Positions 7,689 to 15,905 of a stretch of DNA of 36,173 nt are shown here, piece after piece. This stretch comes from Bradyrhizobium sp. Lineage in GTDB: Bacteria; Pseudomonadota; Alphaproteobacteria; Rhizobiales; Xanthobacteraceae. Position 1 is the first letter of the stretch. Each line of letters opens with the position of its first letter. The notes beneath the pieces are model-generated. The model was not told where the DNA came from, searched no databases, and worked only from the letters and a program-made list of their open reading frames with translations. A program made the position numbers and the translations under genes. Where the stretch lies: NCBI GenBank assembly GCA_028290165.1, contig JAQGKJ010000141.1, positions 1 to 36,173 on the forward strand, read 5' to 3'.

Positions 7689-8410
7689 CGAACTCCCTCG
7701 AATTTGAAAAATCTAGTCAACTAGTTCACGAGTTCAGGCAGATGTCACCAGCAGGTCGGCGCGTTGATCCTTACGAAGCCATCAAGGAAGGCATTCGTTC
7801 GCATGCCTATCCGCCTGGCCAAAAGCTTTCGGAGGCACGGCTCGCCGAGCAATTCGGCATCGGTCGGTCACCGGTTCGCACATCGCTCCGACGACTAGAG
7901 GCGGAGGGCTGGATTGAGATTTCGCCTCAGAGCGGCAGCTTCGTCGCCGAACCAAGCGAGTCCGACGTGCTTGAACTGGCAGAGCTTCGGCGTTTGCTTG
8001 AGGCTCACGCTGCACGCGAAGCAGCGACCAAGCTGTCCGACGAACAACTGAAAATGCTGCGCGCGAAATGCGATGCCCTCAAGGCAATCGATCTCGAGCA
8101 TGACACAGACGCTCTTCATGCCTTCGATGACGTGTTTCATTCGACGATTCACAAGGCGGCAGGCAATCAGCGTATCGCGCGCATGCTGCGGACGCTGAAG
8201 GATCAGATTCACTGGGTGCGCACGTTCAACACGACAGAGCGACCGCGCCGCACGTCCGGATCGTTCGCGGAGATGGAGCGGGTGCTTGAGGCGCTTGAGC
8301 GTCGCAACGGCGAAGCAGCCGCCGCGTTGATGGCGGAGCACATCCAGCAGATAGCCAATACCTTCGTGGATATCTCGCACGGCAACGCGCGTCAGCAGAA
8401 AGATCGATAA
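7685..8410 (+). CDS. GntR-family transcriptional regulator, FCD subfamily (second)
   Basis: A regulator with the winged helix in YEAIKEGIRSHAYPPG through GIGRSPVRTSLRRLEAEG and an FCD domain with the characteristic LAELRRLLEAHAAREAA helix and the acidic/histidine helix DDVFHSTIHKAAG. The coordinates use TTG 7685, which overlaps the upstream stop (TTGA) and gives 241 residues. ATG 7742 (MSPAGRRVDPYEA) gives 222 residues and is equally likely. In the shorter version the pseudo-palindrome at 7713-7724 becomes an upstream operator. It sits inside the catabolic cluster in the same direction, and it may control itself and the downstream GMC/ALDH/ABC genes. Confidence 0.87.
   Translation: MTNSLEFEKSSQLVHEFRQMSPAGRRVDPYEAIKEGIRSHAYPPGQKLSEARLAEQFGIGRSPVRTSLRRLEAEGWIEISPQSGSFVAEPSESDVLELAELRRLLEAHAAREAATKLSDEQLKMLRAKCDALKAIDLEHDTDALHAFDDVFHSTIHKAAGNQRIARMLRTLKDQIHWVRTFNTTERPRRTSGSFAEMERVLEALERRNGEAAAALMAEHIQQIANTFVDISHGNARQQKDR
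7713..7724. promoter_or_regulatory. Pseudo-palindrome near the start of the second GntR gene, possible operator
   Basis: The arms CTAGT and ACTAG are separated by two bases, giving a GT-NN-AC core compatible with the broad GntR operator form. It lies 18 bp before the alternative start ATG 7742 of the regulator itself. If that start is used, this would be a site for autoregulation. It is short, so chance occurrence is possible. Confidence 0.3.
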
Positions 8411-8472
8411 AGCGCCGGAATTGCGAGACCAAGAAGCGGCAACAAAGCCGATGGGTTCGGGAGGATTGAGAA

Positions 8473-10098
8473 GTGGAATATGACTACATCATCGTGGGGG
8501 CAGGGTCTGCCGGTTGCGTCCTCGCTGCTCGCCTGACTGAGAATCCATCAGTCAAGGTGCTGCTGCTCGAGGCTGGTCCGAAGGACAGCAGCCTTTGGAT
8601 GAAGATTCCCGCAGGCTTCGTCAAGCTTCTCGATAACGACCGATATAACTGGAAGTTTGTGACCGAGCCGGAAGCGCATCTGAAGAATCGCGAAATTCCG
8701 ATTCCGCGCGGCAAGGCGCTGGGTGGTTCAAGTTCGATCAACGGCCTGCTTTACGTCCGCGGGCAACCGCTCGACTACGATACGTGGGCGCAGCTCGGTA
8801 ATCGCGGCTGGTCTTACGAAGACGTGCTGCCGTTTTTCAAAAAGTCTGAAAACTTCCAGGGCTCGGGAAGTTCCGCGCGCGGCGTCGGCGGACCGATAGA
8901 CGTTGTCGAATTGCGCGAACGTGCAAAAATTCTCGATGCGTTTATCGCCTCCGCTCAGGCTGCGGGTTATCCGCGCAATCCGGATTACAACAGCGGTAAT
9001 CAGGAAGGTTTTGGCTACTATCAGGTCACGCAAAAGAACGGTCGCCGCAGTTCGGCCGCGACATCTTATCTCGCGCCGGCCATGTCTCGCCCCAATCTTC
9101 GCGTCGAGGTCGGTGCGCTGGTTTCCACCCTGATACTTGAAGGCAAGCGCTGCGTCGGCGTGAAATATACGCAGTACGGTAAGGCACACGAGGTTCGGTG
9201 CGGGCGAGAGGTCGTTCTGGCGGCGGGCTCGGTGCAGTCGCCGCAGATTCTCGAACTGTCGGGCATCGGTCGCCCGGATGTGCTTGGCGCCGTCGGCATC
9301 GAGGTGAAACACGCGCTGAACGGTGTCGGCGAGAACTATCGGGATCACTATGCGCCCCGGATCAAATGGCGCGTCAACGCACCCATCACGGTGAACGAGA
9401 AGGCGCGCGGCGTTCGTCTCGGCTGGGAAATTGCGAAATACTTTACCGTGCGTCGCGGTATTCTGACGTTCTCGAGCGGGGTGGTCTACGGCTTCGTCAA
9501 GACCCGTCCGGAGCTTGCAACGCCCGACATCCAGTATCACCTCGCACACGCAAGCTATAAGAGTTACGTCAAGCGGGAATTCGATCGTTTGCCGGGGATG
9601 ACGATCGCGGCCTATCAGGCTCGTCCGGACTCACAGGGCGCGATACACATCAAGTCGGCTGACCCCACCAAGCCGCCGGCAATCCGGACCAATTTCCTAT
9701 CGGCGGAAACGGACCAGCGTTGTCTGATTGCCGGCATGAAGATCGTGCGCAAGATCGCCGCGGAGCAGCCGGTTGCATCCTATCTGCAGGAAGAGTTCTC
9801 GCCCGGCCGTGACGTGCAGACCGACGACGAGTGGCTCGATTTCGTGCGGCGCGACGGAGAAACCACGTTCCATCCCGTGGGCACATGCAAAATGGGATCC
9901 GATCCTTTGGCGGTGGTCGATTCCACGCTCAGAGTTCACGGCATGACCGGACTTCGCGTGGTTGATGCCTCGATCATGCCGACGCTGGTCTCCGGCAACA
10001 CCAACGCGGCCTCGATCATGATCGGCGAGAAGGGTGCGGACCTCATCAAATCCGCCTCCAAGACGGCCGGCTCTCCATCGATCCGCCTCGCTTCCTGA
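8473..10098 (+). CDS. GMC-family FAD-dependent oxidoreductase (alcohol/choline dehydrogenase-like)
   Basis: A 541-residue flavoprotein starting at GTG 8473, supported by GGGAGG at 8459-8464. The N-terminal FAD-binding fold has G9-x-G11-x-x-G14 and the ribose-binding E33 (LLLEAG). GMC signature 1 lies around GGSSSINGLLYVRG (84-97) and signature 2 around GSVQSPQILELSGIG (252-266). The catalytic histidine is H467 (FHPVGTCKMG), with the partner asparagine in SGNTNAAS (N509 or N511). There is no signal peptide, so it acts in the cytoplasm. Such enzymes oxidise primary alcohols of choline, polyols, glycols or sugars to aldehydes. The adjacent aldehyde dehydrogenase suggests a two-step oxidation of alcohol to acid. 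Choline itself is possible, but the dehydratase-rich context argues for a sugar or polyol. Confidence 0.9.
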   Translation: MEYDYIIVGAGSAGCVLAARLTENPSVKVLLLEAGPKDSSLWMKIPAGFVKLLDNDRYNWKFVTEPEAHLKNREIPIPRGKALGGSSSINGLLYVRGQPLDYDTWAQLGNRGWSYEDVLPFFKKSENFQGSGSSARGVGGPIDVVELRERAKILDAFIASAQAAGYPRNPDYNSGNQEGFGYYQVTQKNGRRSSAATSYLAPAMSRPNLRVEVGALVSTLILEGKRCVGVKYTQYGKAHEVRCGREVVLAAGSVQSPQILELSGIGRPDVLGAVGIEVKHALNGVGENYRDHYAPRIKWRVNAPITVNEKARGVRLGWEIAKYFTVRRGILTFSSGVVYGFVKTRPELATPDIQYHLAHASYKSYVKREFDRLPGMTIAAYQARPDSQGAIHIKSADPTKPPAIRTNFLSAETDQRCLIAGMKIVRKIAAEQPVASYLQEEFSPGRDVQTDDEWLDFVRRDGETTFHPVGTCKMGSDPLAVVDSTLRVHGMTGLRVVDASIMPTLVSGNTNAASIMIGEKGADLIKSASKTAGSPSIRLAS

Positions 10099-10125
10099 TT
10101 CCACTTTCATAATCGAGACAACGCC

Positions 10126-11583
10126 ATGACCCTTCACGCGCAGCTCAAAGAAACTCGAACCGACATTTACATCGACGGCTCGTGGCGTTCGGCCAAAGAC
10201 GGCCGCACCCTGCCGACATTCGATCCGGCAACGGGACAGGAGCTCGTGAAGGTGGCGGTCGCATCGGCAACAGATGTCGCAGAAGCGGTTGACGCCGCCA
10301 AGCGCGCCTTAAAGGGCGCGTGGCGCCGCATGTTGCCGGCGGAGCGCGGGCGAATTTTGATGAAGGCCGCGGCTATCATCCGTCGCGACAGCGCGCGGCT
10401 TGCGACCGTTGAATCGCTCGATAGCGGCAAGCCGCTGCGCGAGTCGAAGGGCGACGTTGAAACCACGGCGCGGTACTTCGAGTACTATGCAGGCGCCGTT
10501 GACAAGATACAGGGGGATTCGCTTCCCCTTGGTATCGACAATGTCGGCATCACAGTGGTCGAGCCTCTTGGTGTAACGGCCCACATCATTCCGTGGAATT
10601 ATCCACTGGCGACGACCGCGCGAGGCGTAGCCCCCGCGCTTGCGGCCGGCTGCACCGCGGTCGTCAAGCCCGCTGAAGAAACGCCCCTGACGGCCCTGAT
10701 GCTTGCAGACGTTCTCGAAGAGGCGGGTCTGCCCCCAGGTGTTTACAATGTCGTGCCGGGGCTTGGCGAAGAGACCGGCGCGGCACTTGTTGCACATCCA
10801 GACGTGGCTCACGTCACGTTCACGGGCTCCGTCGAGACAGGCCGCATCGTCATGAAAAGCGCGGCCGATCATATTGCTTCGGTCACGCTCGAACTCGGGG
10901 GAAAATCTCCGCTGGTTGTGCTCAACGACGCCGACCTCGACGCAGCAGCGGAAGGCGCGCTGAAAGCGATCTACACGAACGCCGGCCAGGTCTGTGCGGC
11001 AGGTTCGCGTCTTGTGATCGAAGAGGGAATTGCTGAGGCGATGTTGCCGCGGCTGCGGCAGGCAGTGGCCGGGATCAAGCTTGGTCGGGGTCTTGATGAT
11101 GCGCCGATGGGACCGGTGGCGTCCGATGTGCAGCTCTCGCGCATTTCAACGATGGTGGACAGAGCGCGCGAGCGTGGAGTCGAGGTGCTGGTCGGAGGCA
11201 ACGCGATCAAGCCCGATGGTCTCGAGGGCGGCTGGTACTACGCTCCGACGATCCTGAAATGCTCCGACGCCAATGATGCCATCGTCAAAGATGAAGTCTT
11301 CGGGCCGGTCCTGACCGTGCAAATTGCACGCGATGCGGATCATGCGCTCGAACTCGCCAACGGAACGGATTTCGGCTTGGTCGCCGCGATTTATACGGCG
11401 GATATCACCAAGGCGATGCGGTTCATGCGCGACATGGAGGCCGGACAGGTTTTCATCAATCACTTCTTCAGCGGCATCGAGGTGCCATTCGGCGGCGTCA
11501 AACATAGCGGCTTCGGTCGCGAGCGCGGAATGGAGGCATTGCGCGCCTACAGCCGTATCAAGGGCGTCACCGTCCGCATTTAG
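10126..11583 (+). CDS. NAD(P)-dependent aldehyde dehydrogenase
   Basis: A 485-residue member of the ALDH superfamily with a complete active site: oxyanion asparagine N158 (PWNYP), cofactor lysine K181 (VVKPAEETP), nucleotide loop GSVETGR (234-240), general base E256 (LELGGKSP), nucleophile C290 (GQVCAAGSR) and E390/F392 (EVFGPVL). It oxidises an aldehyde to the carboxylic acid in the cytoplasm. It begins 27 bp after the GMC gene, so it most likely takes the aldehyde produced by that enzyme and yields the acid that an enolase-superfamily dehydratase could use. Sequence resembles the betaine-aldehyde/aminobutyraldehyde class in general form, but substrate cannot be set from the sequence. No clear Shine-Dalgarno is visible. 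Confidence 0.93.
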   Translation: MTLHAQLKETRTDIYIDGSWRSAKDGRTLPTFDPATGQELVKVAVASATDVAEAVDAAKRALKGAWRRMLPAERGRILMKAAAIIRRDSARLATVESLDSGKPLRESKGDVETTARYFEYYAGAVDKIQGDSLPLGIDNVGITVVEPLGVTAHIIPWNYPLATTARGVAPALAAGCTAVVKPAEETPLTALMLADVLEEAGLPPGVYNVVPGLGEETGAALVAHPDVAHVTFTGSVETGRIVMKSAADHIASVTLELGGKSPLVVLNDADLDAAAEGALKAIYTNAGQVCAAGSRLVIEEGIAEAMLPRLRQAVAGIKLGRGLDDAPMGPVASDVQLSRISTMVDRARERGVEVLVGGNAIKPDGLEGGWYYAPTILKCSDANDAIVKDEVFGPVLTVQIARDADHALELANGTDFGLVAAIYTADITKAMRFMRDMEAGQVFINHFFSGIEVPFGGVKHSGFGRERGMEALRAYSRIKGVTVRI

Positions 11584-11622
11584 CACGAGCGGCGCACGCG
11601 TCGCCTATAGTTGGAAAAGCAA

Positions 11623-12723
11623 ATGGCAAGTGTCGAACTCTCCCGCGTCAGCAAGCGATACGGCAACGTAGTCGCTGTTCATGGCGTTGATCTCAAAATC
11701 CAGGACGGCGAGTTCATCATCTTCTTGGGGCCGTCGGGCTGCGGTAAATCCACGACGCTGCGGATGGTCGCCGGACTCGAAGAGATAAGCGGCGGAACGG
11801 TGCATATCGGCGGACGCGACGTCACTAATCTGGAGCCAAAGGACCGGAATATCGCGATGGTTTTCCAGAACTACGCGCTCTATCCGCACAAGACGATCTA
11901 CGAGAACATGGCATTTGGACTGCGCATGCGGCGAACCGACGAGGCGGAGATTGGCCGTCGCGTTCAGGAAGCCGCACGCATGCTCGATCTCGGTCATCTT
12001 CTCGAACGAAAACCCGGACAACTTTCCGGCGGCCAAATGCAGCGTGTCGCACTGGGCCGGGCTCTGGTGCGTGAGCCGGATGTGTTCCTGCTGGATGAGC
12101 CGTTGTCCAATCTCGATGCGAAGCTTCGCGTGCGGATGCGCGAAGAGATCGCGCTGCTGCATCGCAAGGTTGGTACGAGCATGATCTATGTGACGCACGA
12201 TCAGGTCGAGGCCATGACGCTCGCAAATCGAATCGTGATCATGAAAGACGGTCATGTGCAGCAGGTCGGTGCACCGCTGGAGATCTACGATCGTCCGGCA
12301 AACCCGTTTGTTGCGGGTTTCATCGGATCGCCCGAAATGAACTTGTTCGATGGAATATCGCATGGAAAAGCCGTCCGAGCCGGCAGCCTGACACTCAACA
12401 TCGACGGCGCATTGAGCCTACCCGAAGGAAGCGAGCTTATCGTCGGTATTCGTCCCGAGCACATTCAGGTCTCGGATCGGCCCGATGCTCCCGGTTTCAA
12501 TGTGGAGTTCGTCGAACAACTGGGAGCGCAGACCTTGTGCGTCGGAAACGTCAACGGCGTGCGCATGCGCCTGCTCACCGACCGGGAAGATCGTCTGAAG
12601 CCGGGTTCGGTGGTTCCGGTGCAGGCGCCGCCAAACCGGCTGCATCTATTTCAGAAGTTGACTGGCGCGCGGTTATCTGAAGGACAGCAACAATCTTCGC
12701 TGCAACAAAGAAGCGTGGCATAA
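11623..12723 (+). CDS. ABC sugar-type importer ATPase (MalK/UgpC-like)
   Basis: A 366-residue ATPase with Walker A GPSGCGKST (36-44), Q-loop VFQNYALYPHKT, signature LSGGQMQR, Walker B FLLDEPLSNLD and the switch histidine in VTHDQVEAM. The C-terminal part (FIGSPEMNLF..., VGIRPEHIQVSD) is the TOBE/regulatory domain typical of carbohydrate importers such as MalK and UgpC. ATG 11623 is preferred over TTG 11611 because the family begins with MASVELxxVSKRYG. It powers the importer formed by the two permeases and the binding protein just downstream. ATPases of this class often serve several transporters. Confidence 0.93.
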   Translation: MASVELSRVSKRYGNVVAVHGVDLKIQDGEFIIFLGPSGCGKSTTLRMVAGLEEISGGTVHIGGRDVTNLEPKDRNIAMVFQNYALYPHKTIYENMAFGLRMRRTDEAEIGRRVQEAARMLDLGHLLERKPGQLSGGQMQRVALGRALVREPDVFLLDEPLSNLDAKLRVRMREEIALLHRKVGTSMIYVTHDQVEAMTLANRIVIMKDGHVQQVGAPLEIYDRPANPFVAGFIGSPEMNLFDGISHGKAVRAGSLTLNIDGALSLPEGSELIVGIRPEHIQVSDRPDAPGFNVEFVEQLGAQTLCVGNVNGVRMRLLTDREDRLKPGSVVPVQAPPNRLHLFQKLTGARLSEGQQQSSLQQRSVA

Positions 12724-12747
12724 ATAACATCAATCGGGAGGAATATA

Positions 12748-14058
12748 ATGAAGGAAAATATGGTCAAAGCAAAAATCTCTCGCCGGACATTCGTCGCCGG
12801 CGCGGTTGCGGCGACAAGCGCTCTTTCGGCGCCCGCGGTTCGTGCCCAAAGCACGAAAACGATCCGCTTCCTTAATAATGAGACGTCGATCGATACGATT
12901 CGCGCATTGCGTGTCGCCGCTGCGGAATACGAACGTCAGTTCGGAACCAAGGTCGTTGTCGATTCCGCAACGGTTGAAGACACGTTCACCAAGCTGACGA
13001 CCTCGATTCGCGGCGGCCAGCCTTACGACGTTGCGACGCTTGCGTTCGTCGGCCACGTGCTCATCCTGGCTCAGGAAGGCCACTTGCTGGCTCTGAATGA
13101 ACTGACCGACAAATACAAATGGGGTCCAAAGATCCTCTTTCCGATTGATGGAAAAGTCTACTGGTATCCCTACGACTACAATCTTGCCTGGATCTACTAT
13201 CGCAAGGACCTATACGAGCAGAAGAAGCTTTCTTTGCCGAAGGACTGGAAAACCATGCTCGCGAATTCGAACGCGTTCATGGGTGACGGCATGTCGGGCT
13301 CGATCTTCCCGATCGGCAGCAATCCAGCGACCAACTGGTTGTCGATGGGCTTCATGTGGGCAGAAGGCGGCACATTGCTCGATGACAAGTGGCAGGTAAC
13401 GCTTGACTCCGCCGAGAACAAACCTCGCGTGATCCGTTATCTCGATTTCTTCGCCGAATTGTACAAGACGATGCCAAGTGGCATCAGTCAGGCAAGTTTC
13501 GGTGAAGTCATCAGCAACTTCGTCTCCGGCAAGGTTGCGCATGCGCCGTACACCGGTCGGGTGATCGAGACGTTGGAAAAGAACGCGCCTGCGCTGAGCA
13601 CGAAGTACGGCATCATGCCGTACATGGATAGCGCAGGGAAAGCGGTCGCCGTGAACCACGGATATGACGGTTGGGTGGTGATGAAATCCGGCCAATCCGA
13701 GGAAGCGTTGAAGTTCATGAAGTGGTTCACCGAGACCCAGTACATCAACTATCTGCACACGGCGCCGCTCCACTTCCAGCCTCCACGTCTCGATGTGTAT
13801 GACGACCCACGCTGGCTGGCGCACCCGCTCATCGAGAAACATCATGAAGCGGTCGAAACGATCCGGGGCTTCATTACAGACCCGAAAATGATTCTGCGTT
13901 CGATCGACACCGAAGGTCCGAAGTCGGACTTGCGTCCGGGCAAGATATTCGAATCGTTCATCATGCCTGAAATGCTTCAGAATCGTGTTCTAAAGAACAT
14001 GTCCTCGGCCGAGTGTTTGCAGATTGCCGCAAACAAGATCCGTTCGGTGATGGCGTAA
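12748..14058 (+). CDS. ABC importer extracellular solute-binding protein with Tat signal
   Basis: A 436-residue family-1 (sugar-type) binding protein. ATG 12748 has GGGAGG six bases upstream. The N-terminus carries a twin-arginine signal: basic region, SRRTFV (residues 11-16), hydrophobic stretch AGAVAATSALSAPA, and cleavage likely after VRA (33). Folded export by Tat rather than Sec is therefore predicted. The mature protein has the usual two-lobe pattern, with aromatic-rich stretches (KVYWYPYDYNLAWIYYRKD, IPNxxW-like windows) that often stack on sugar rings. It is encoded between its ATPase and permeases. The ligand is probably a carbohydrate or polyol; spermidine/iron-type binding is less likely given the MalFG-type permeases. 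Confidence 0.9.
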   Translation: MKENMVKAKISRRTFVAGAVAATSALSAPAVRAQSTKTIRFLNNETSIDTIRALRVAAAEYERQFGTKVVVDSATVEDTFTKLTTSIRGGQPYDVATLAFVGHVLILAQEGHLLALNELTDKYKWGPKILFPIDGKVYWYPYDYNLAWIYYRKDLYEQKKLSLPKDWKTMLANSNAFMGDGMSGSIFPIGSNPATNWLSMGFMWAEGGTLLDDKWQVTLDSAENKPRVIRYLDFFAELYKTMPSGISQASFGEVISNFVSGKVAHAPYTGRVIETLEKNAPALSTKYGIMPYMDSAGKAVAVNHGYDGWVVMKSGQSEEALKFMKWFTETQYINYLHTAPLHFQPPRLDVYDDPRWLAHPLIEKHHEAVETIRGFITDPKMILRSIDTEGPKSDLRPGKIFESFIMPEMLQNRVLKNMSSAECLQIAANKIRSVMA

Positions 14059-14068
14059 ATCTCGTGTT

Positions 14069-14108
14069 GGCGGCGAGCGGAGATGACCTATTGTCGTCGC
14101 TTGCCGCT
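14069..14108 (+). promoter_or_regulatory. Intercistronic RNA hairpin between binding-protein and permease genes
   Basis: An outer stem of 10 bp pairs 14069-14078 with 14099-14108 (two G-U pairs). A 3-base bulge (14079-14081) follows, then an inner stem of 6 bp pairs 14082-14087 with 14093-14098 around the loop CTATT. It starts 11 bases after the binding-protein stop. Hairpins here are known, for example in malEFG, to stabilise the binding-protein mRNA and lower permease output. Confidence 0.65.
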
Positions 14109-14152
14109 ACCAGCCTTCGTTTTCAGATAATGGACGCCGGAGTGATTTCGCC

Positions 14153-15013
14153 GTGAATACCAACGCGACGATCTATACGTTCCTGACGATCGGAATCATC
14201 GTTACCCTCGCTTTGGTGGTGGCGCCGGCGGTCTATGCCGTAAGCCTCAGTTTCTACCATATGGAGTCGTTTGTCGGCACGGCGCGCTGGGCTGGCTTGG
14301 CCAACTATGAGCGCGTCCTCGCGGCTCCGGAGTTTTGGAGCGCGCTGTGGAACGGCGTGATATATTCGATCGGCACGATTGTGCTGCAGGTCGTTCTTGG
14401 CATCGGTCTGGCGCTGATCCTGAATCAGTATTTCCCCGGTCGAGCATTGGTTCGGGGATTGTCGATCCTTCCTTACCTTTTGCCGACGGTTGTTGTCGTC
14501 CTCACGTTTAAGTGGATGGTCGACGGTTCCATCGGGATCATAACCGCTGCGATTGCTGCGCTCGGGCTCCCGCCGGTCTCGTGGTTCGAAAGTTCCTTTG
14601 CCGCTATGGCATCGGTCATCATGGTCAGTGTTTGGATGTGGACGCCGTTCGTTACGACGTGTTTCCTTGCCGGCCTGCAAACCATCCCCGGTTCACTTTA
14701 TGAGGCGGCGAAGGTCGACGGCACCAGCGCCATGCAGCGGTTCTTTCATATTACCCTGCCGATGCTGAAGCCGGTCTTGACCGTGATCGTGCTGCTTCGC
14801 GTGATCTGGATGTTCAACAAGTTTGATGTGATCTGGCTGTTGACGCGGGGAGGGCCTGTCGGCTCGACCGAGCATCTGGCGGTGTTGTCCTATCGGTACG
14901 CCTTCTCGCTGTTTGATATCGGCGGCGGCGCCGCGATCGCGACCATCGCGTTCGCAATCCTGTCGGTATTCGTCTTTCTCTACTTTCGTGTGTTCCCGCT
15001 GGAATCGGATTAA
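14153..15013 (+). CDS. ABC importer permease 1 (MalF/UgpA-like)
   Basis: A 286-residue membrane protein with six predicted transmembrane segments. The first is within residues 8-32 (FLTIGIIVTLALVVAPAVYAVSLSF). The cytoplasmic EAA loop reads YEAAKVDGTSAMQRFFHITLP, which docks onto the ATPase. GTG 14153 is the first start in this frame after the preceding gene. No strong Shine-Dalgarno is visible, which fits lower expression than the binding protein. It forms the translocation pore with the next gene. Confidence 0.9.
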   Translation: MNTNATIYTFLTIGIIVTLALVVAPAVYAVSLSFYHMESFVGTARWAGLANYERVLAAPEFWSALWNGVIYSIGTIVLQVVLGIGLALILNQYFPGRALVRGLSILPYLLPTVVVVLTFKWMVDGSIGIITAAIAALGLPPVSWFESSFAAMASVIMVSVWMWTPFVTTCFLAGLQTIPGSLYEAAKVDGTSAMQRFFHITLPMLKPVLTVIVLLRVIWMFNKFDVIWLLTRGGPVGSTEHLAVLSYRYAFSLFDIGGGAAIATIAFAILSVFVFLYFRVFPLESD

Positions 15014-15015
15014 AG

Positions 15016-15843
15016 ATGCGCCTATCTCGCACCGCCCGATACGTTCTCTCATTCGCCGGACTGCTGATCGCGATCTATTCGGCCTTTCCGATTTACTGGA
15101 TGATCATCTCCAGTGTACGGGAGCCTCAGAGCTTACTGACCGACATCTCGCTGGTGCCGTGGCCGATTACCTTCGAGTATTATCGGAATCTGTTCGAACT
15201 GACAGATTATCCCACGCAATTCGTCAACAGTGTCATCGCTGCAGCCATCACAGTGGCGCTGACAATGCTATTTTCGGTTATGATCGCCTACGCGGTGACG
15301 AGGTTGCGTATCCGCGGCAAGAACCTGATCGTCGGCTCGATGCTGTACGCGTACATGTTCCCGCCGCTGCTGATCGCTATTCCGTTGTACACGGTGTTCG
15401 CAAAGTTAGGTCTCAACGACACGCTCTTCAGCCTTGTCGTCGCGCACATGACATTGACCTTGCCTCTCGGCGTCTGGTTTCTGTGGGGCTTCTTCAAGAA
15501 CATGCCCTTTCAGTTGGAAGAGGCTGCAATGGTTGACGGTTGCAGCCGGCTAGGCGCGTTTCTCCGCGTCGTACTGCCGCTCTCTGTGCCGGGTCTAATT
15601 ACGGTCGCGGTGTTCTCCTTTTTGCTGTCATGGACGGATTACACGTTCGCGTTGATCATGATCGCCAGCGATAGCAAGAAGACCGTCCCGATCGGGCTGG
15701 CATCGATGATCGGTTCGTTCGATCTGCGCTGGGGTGAGATCATGGCCGGTTCGACGCTAATCGCGCTGCCCTTGCTCGCAGCTTATACGTTCATGAGCAA
15801 ATACTTCATCCAGGGAATGGGTGCGGGAGCCGTAAAAGGCTGA
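15016..15843 (+). CDS. ABC importer permease 2 (MalG/UgpE-like)
   Basis: A 275-residue membrane protein with six predicted transmembrane segments and the EAA loop LEEAAMVDGCSRLGAFLRVVLP. The start of the family-typical MalG extracytoplasmic region (FPIYWMIISSVREPQSLLTD) is well preserved. It begins two bases after the stop of permease 1, so the two subunits are translated in a coupled way. With the MalK-like ATPase and Tat-exported binding protein it completes a carbohydrate uptake-1 type importer. Confidence 0.92.
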   Translation: MRLSRTARYVLSFAGLLIAIYSAFPIYWMIISSVREPQSLLTDISLVPWPITFEYYRNLFELTDYPTQFVNSVIAAAITVALTMLFSVMIAYAVTRLRIRGKNLIVGSMLYAYMFPPLLIAIPLYTVFAKLGLNDTLFSLVVAHMTLTLPLGVWFLWGFFKNMPFQLEEAAMVDGCSRLGAFLRVVLPLSVPGLITVAVFSFLLSWTDYTFALIMIASDSKKTVPIGLASMIGSFDLRWGEIMAGSTLIALPLLAAYTFMSKYFIQGMGAGAVKG

Positions 15844-15905
15844 TCGCCCCGCCCATTGACCCATCATCGTCTCAAGTAGGCTTGTCGAAGACACAGAGAG
15901 ATTCC

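Noticed and set aside
10126..11583. Choline-to-betaine pathway (betA/betB) for the GMC and aldehyde dehydrogenase pair
   Set aside because: Both families include the choline enzymes, but no betI, betC or choline transporter is present. The neighbours are sugar-acid type enzymes and a sugar importer, so I kept general names.
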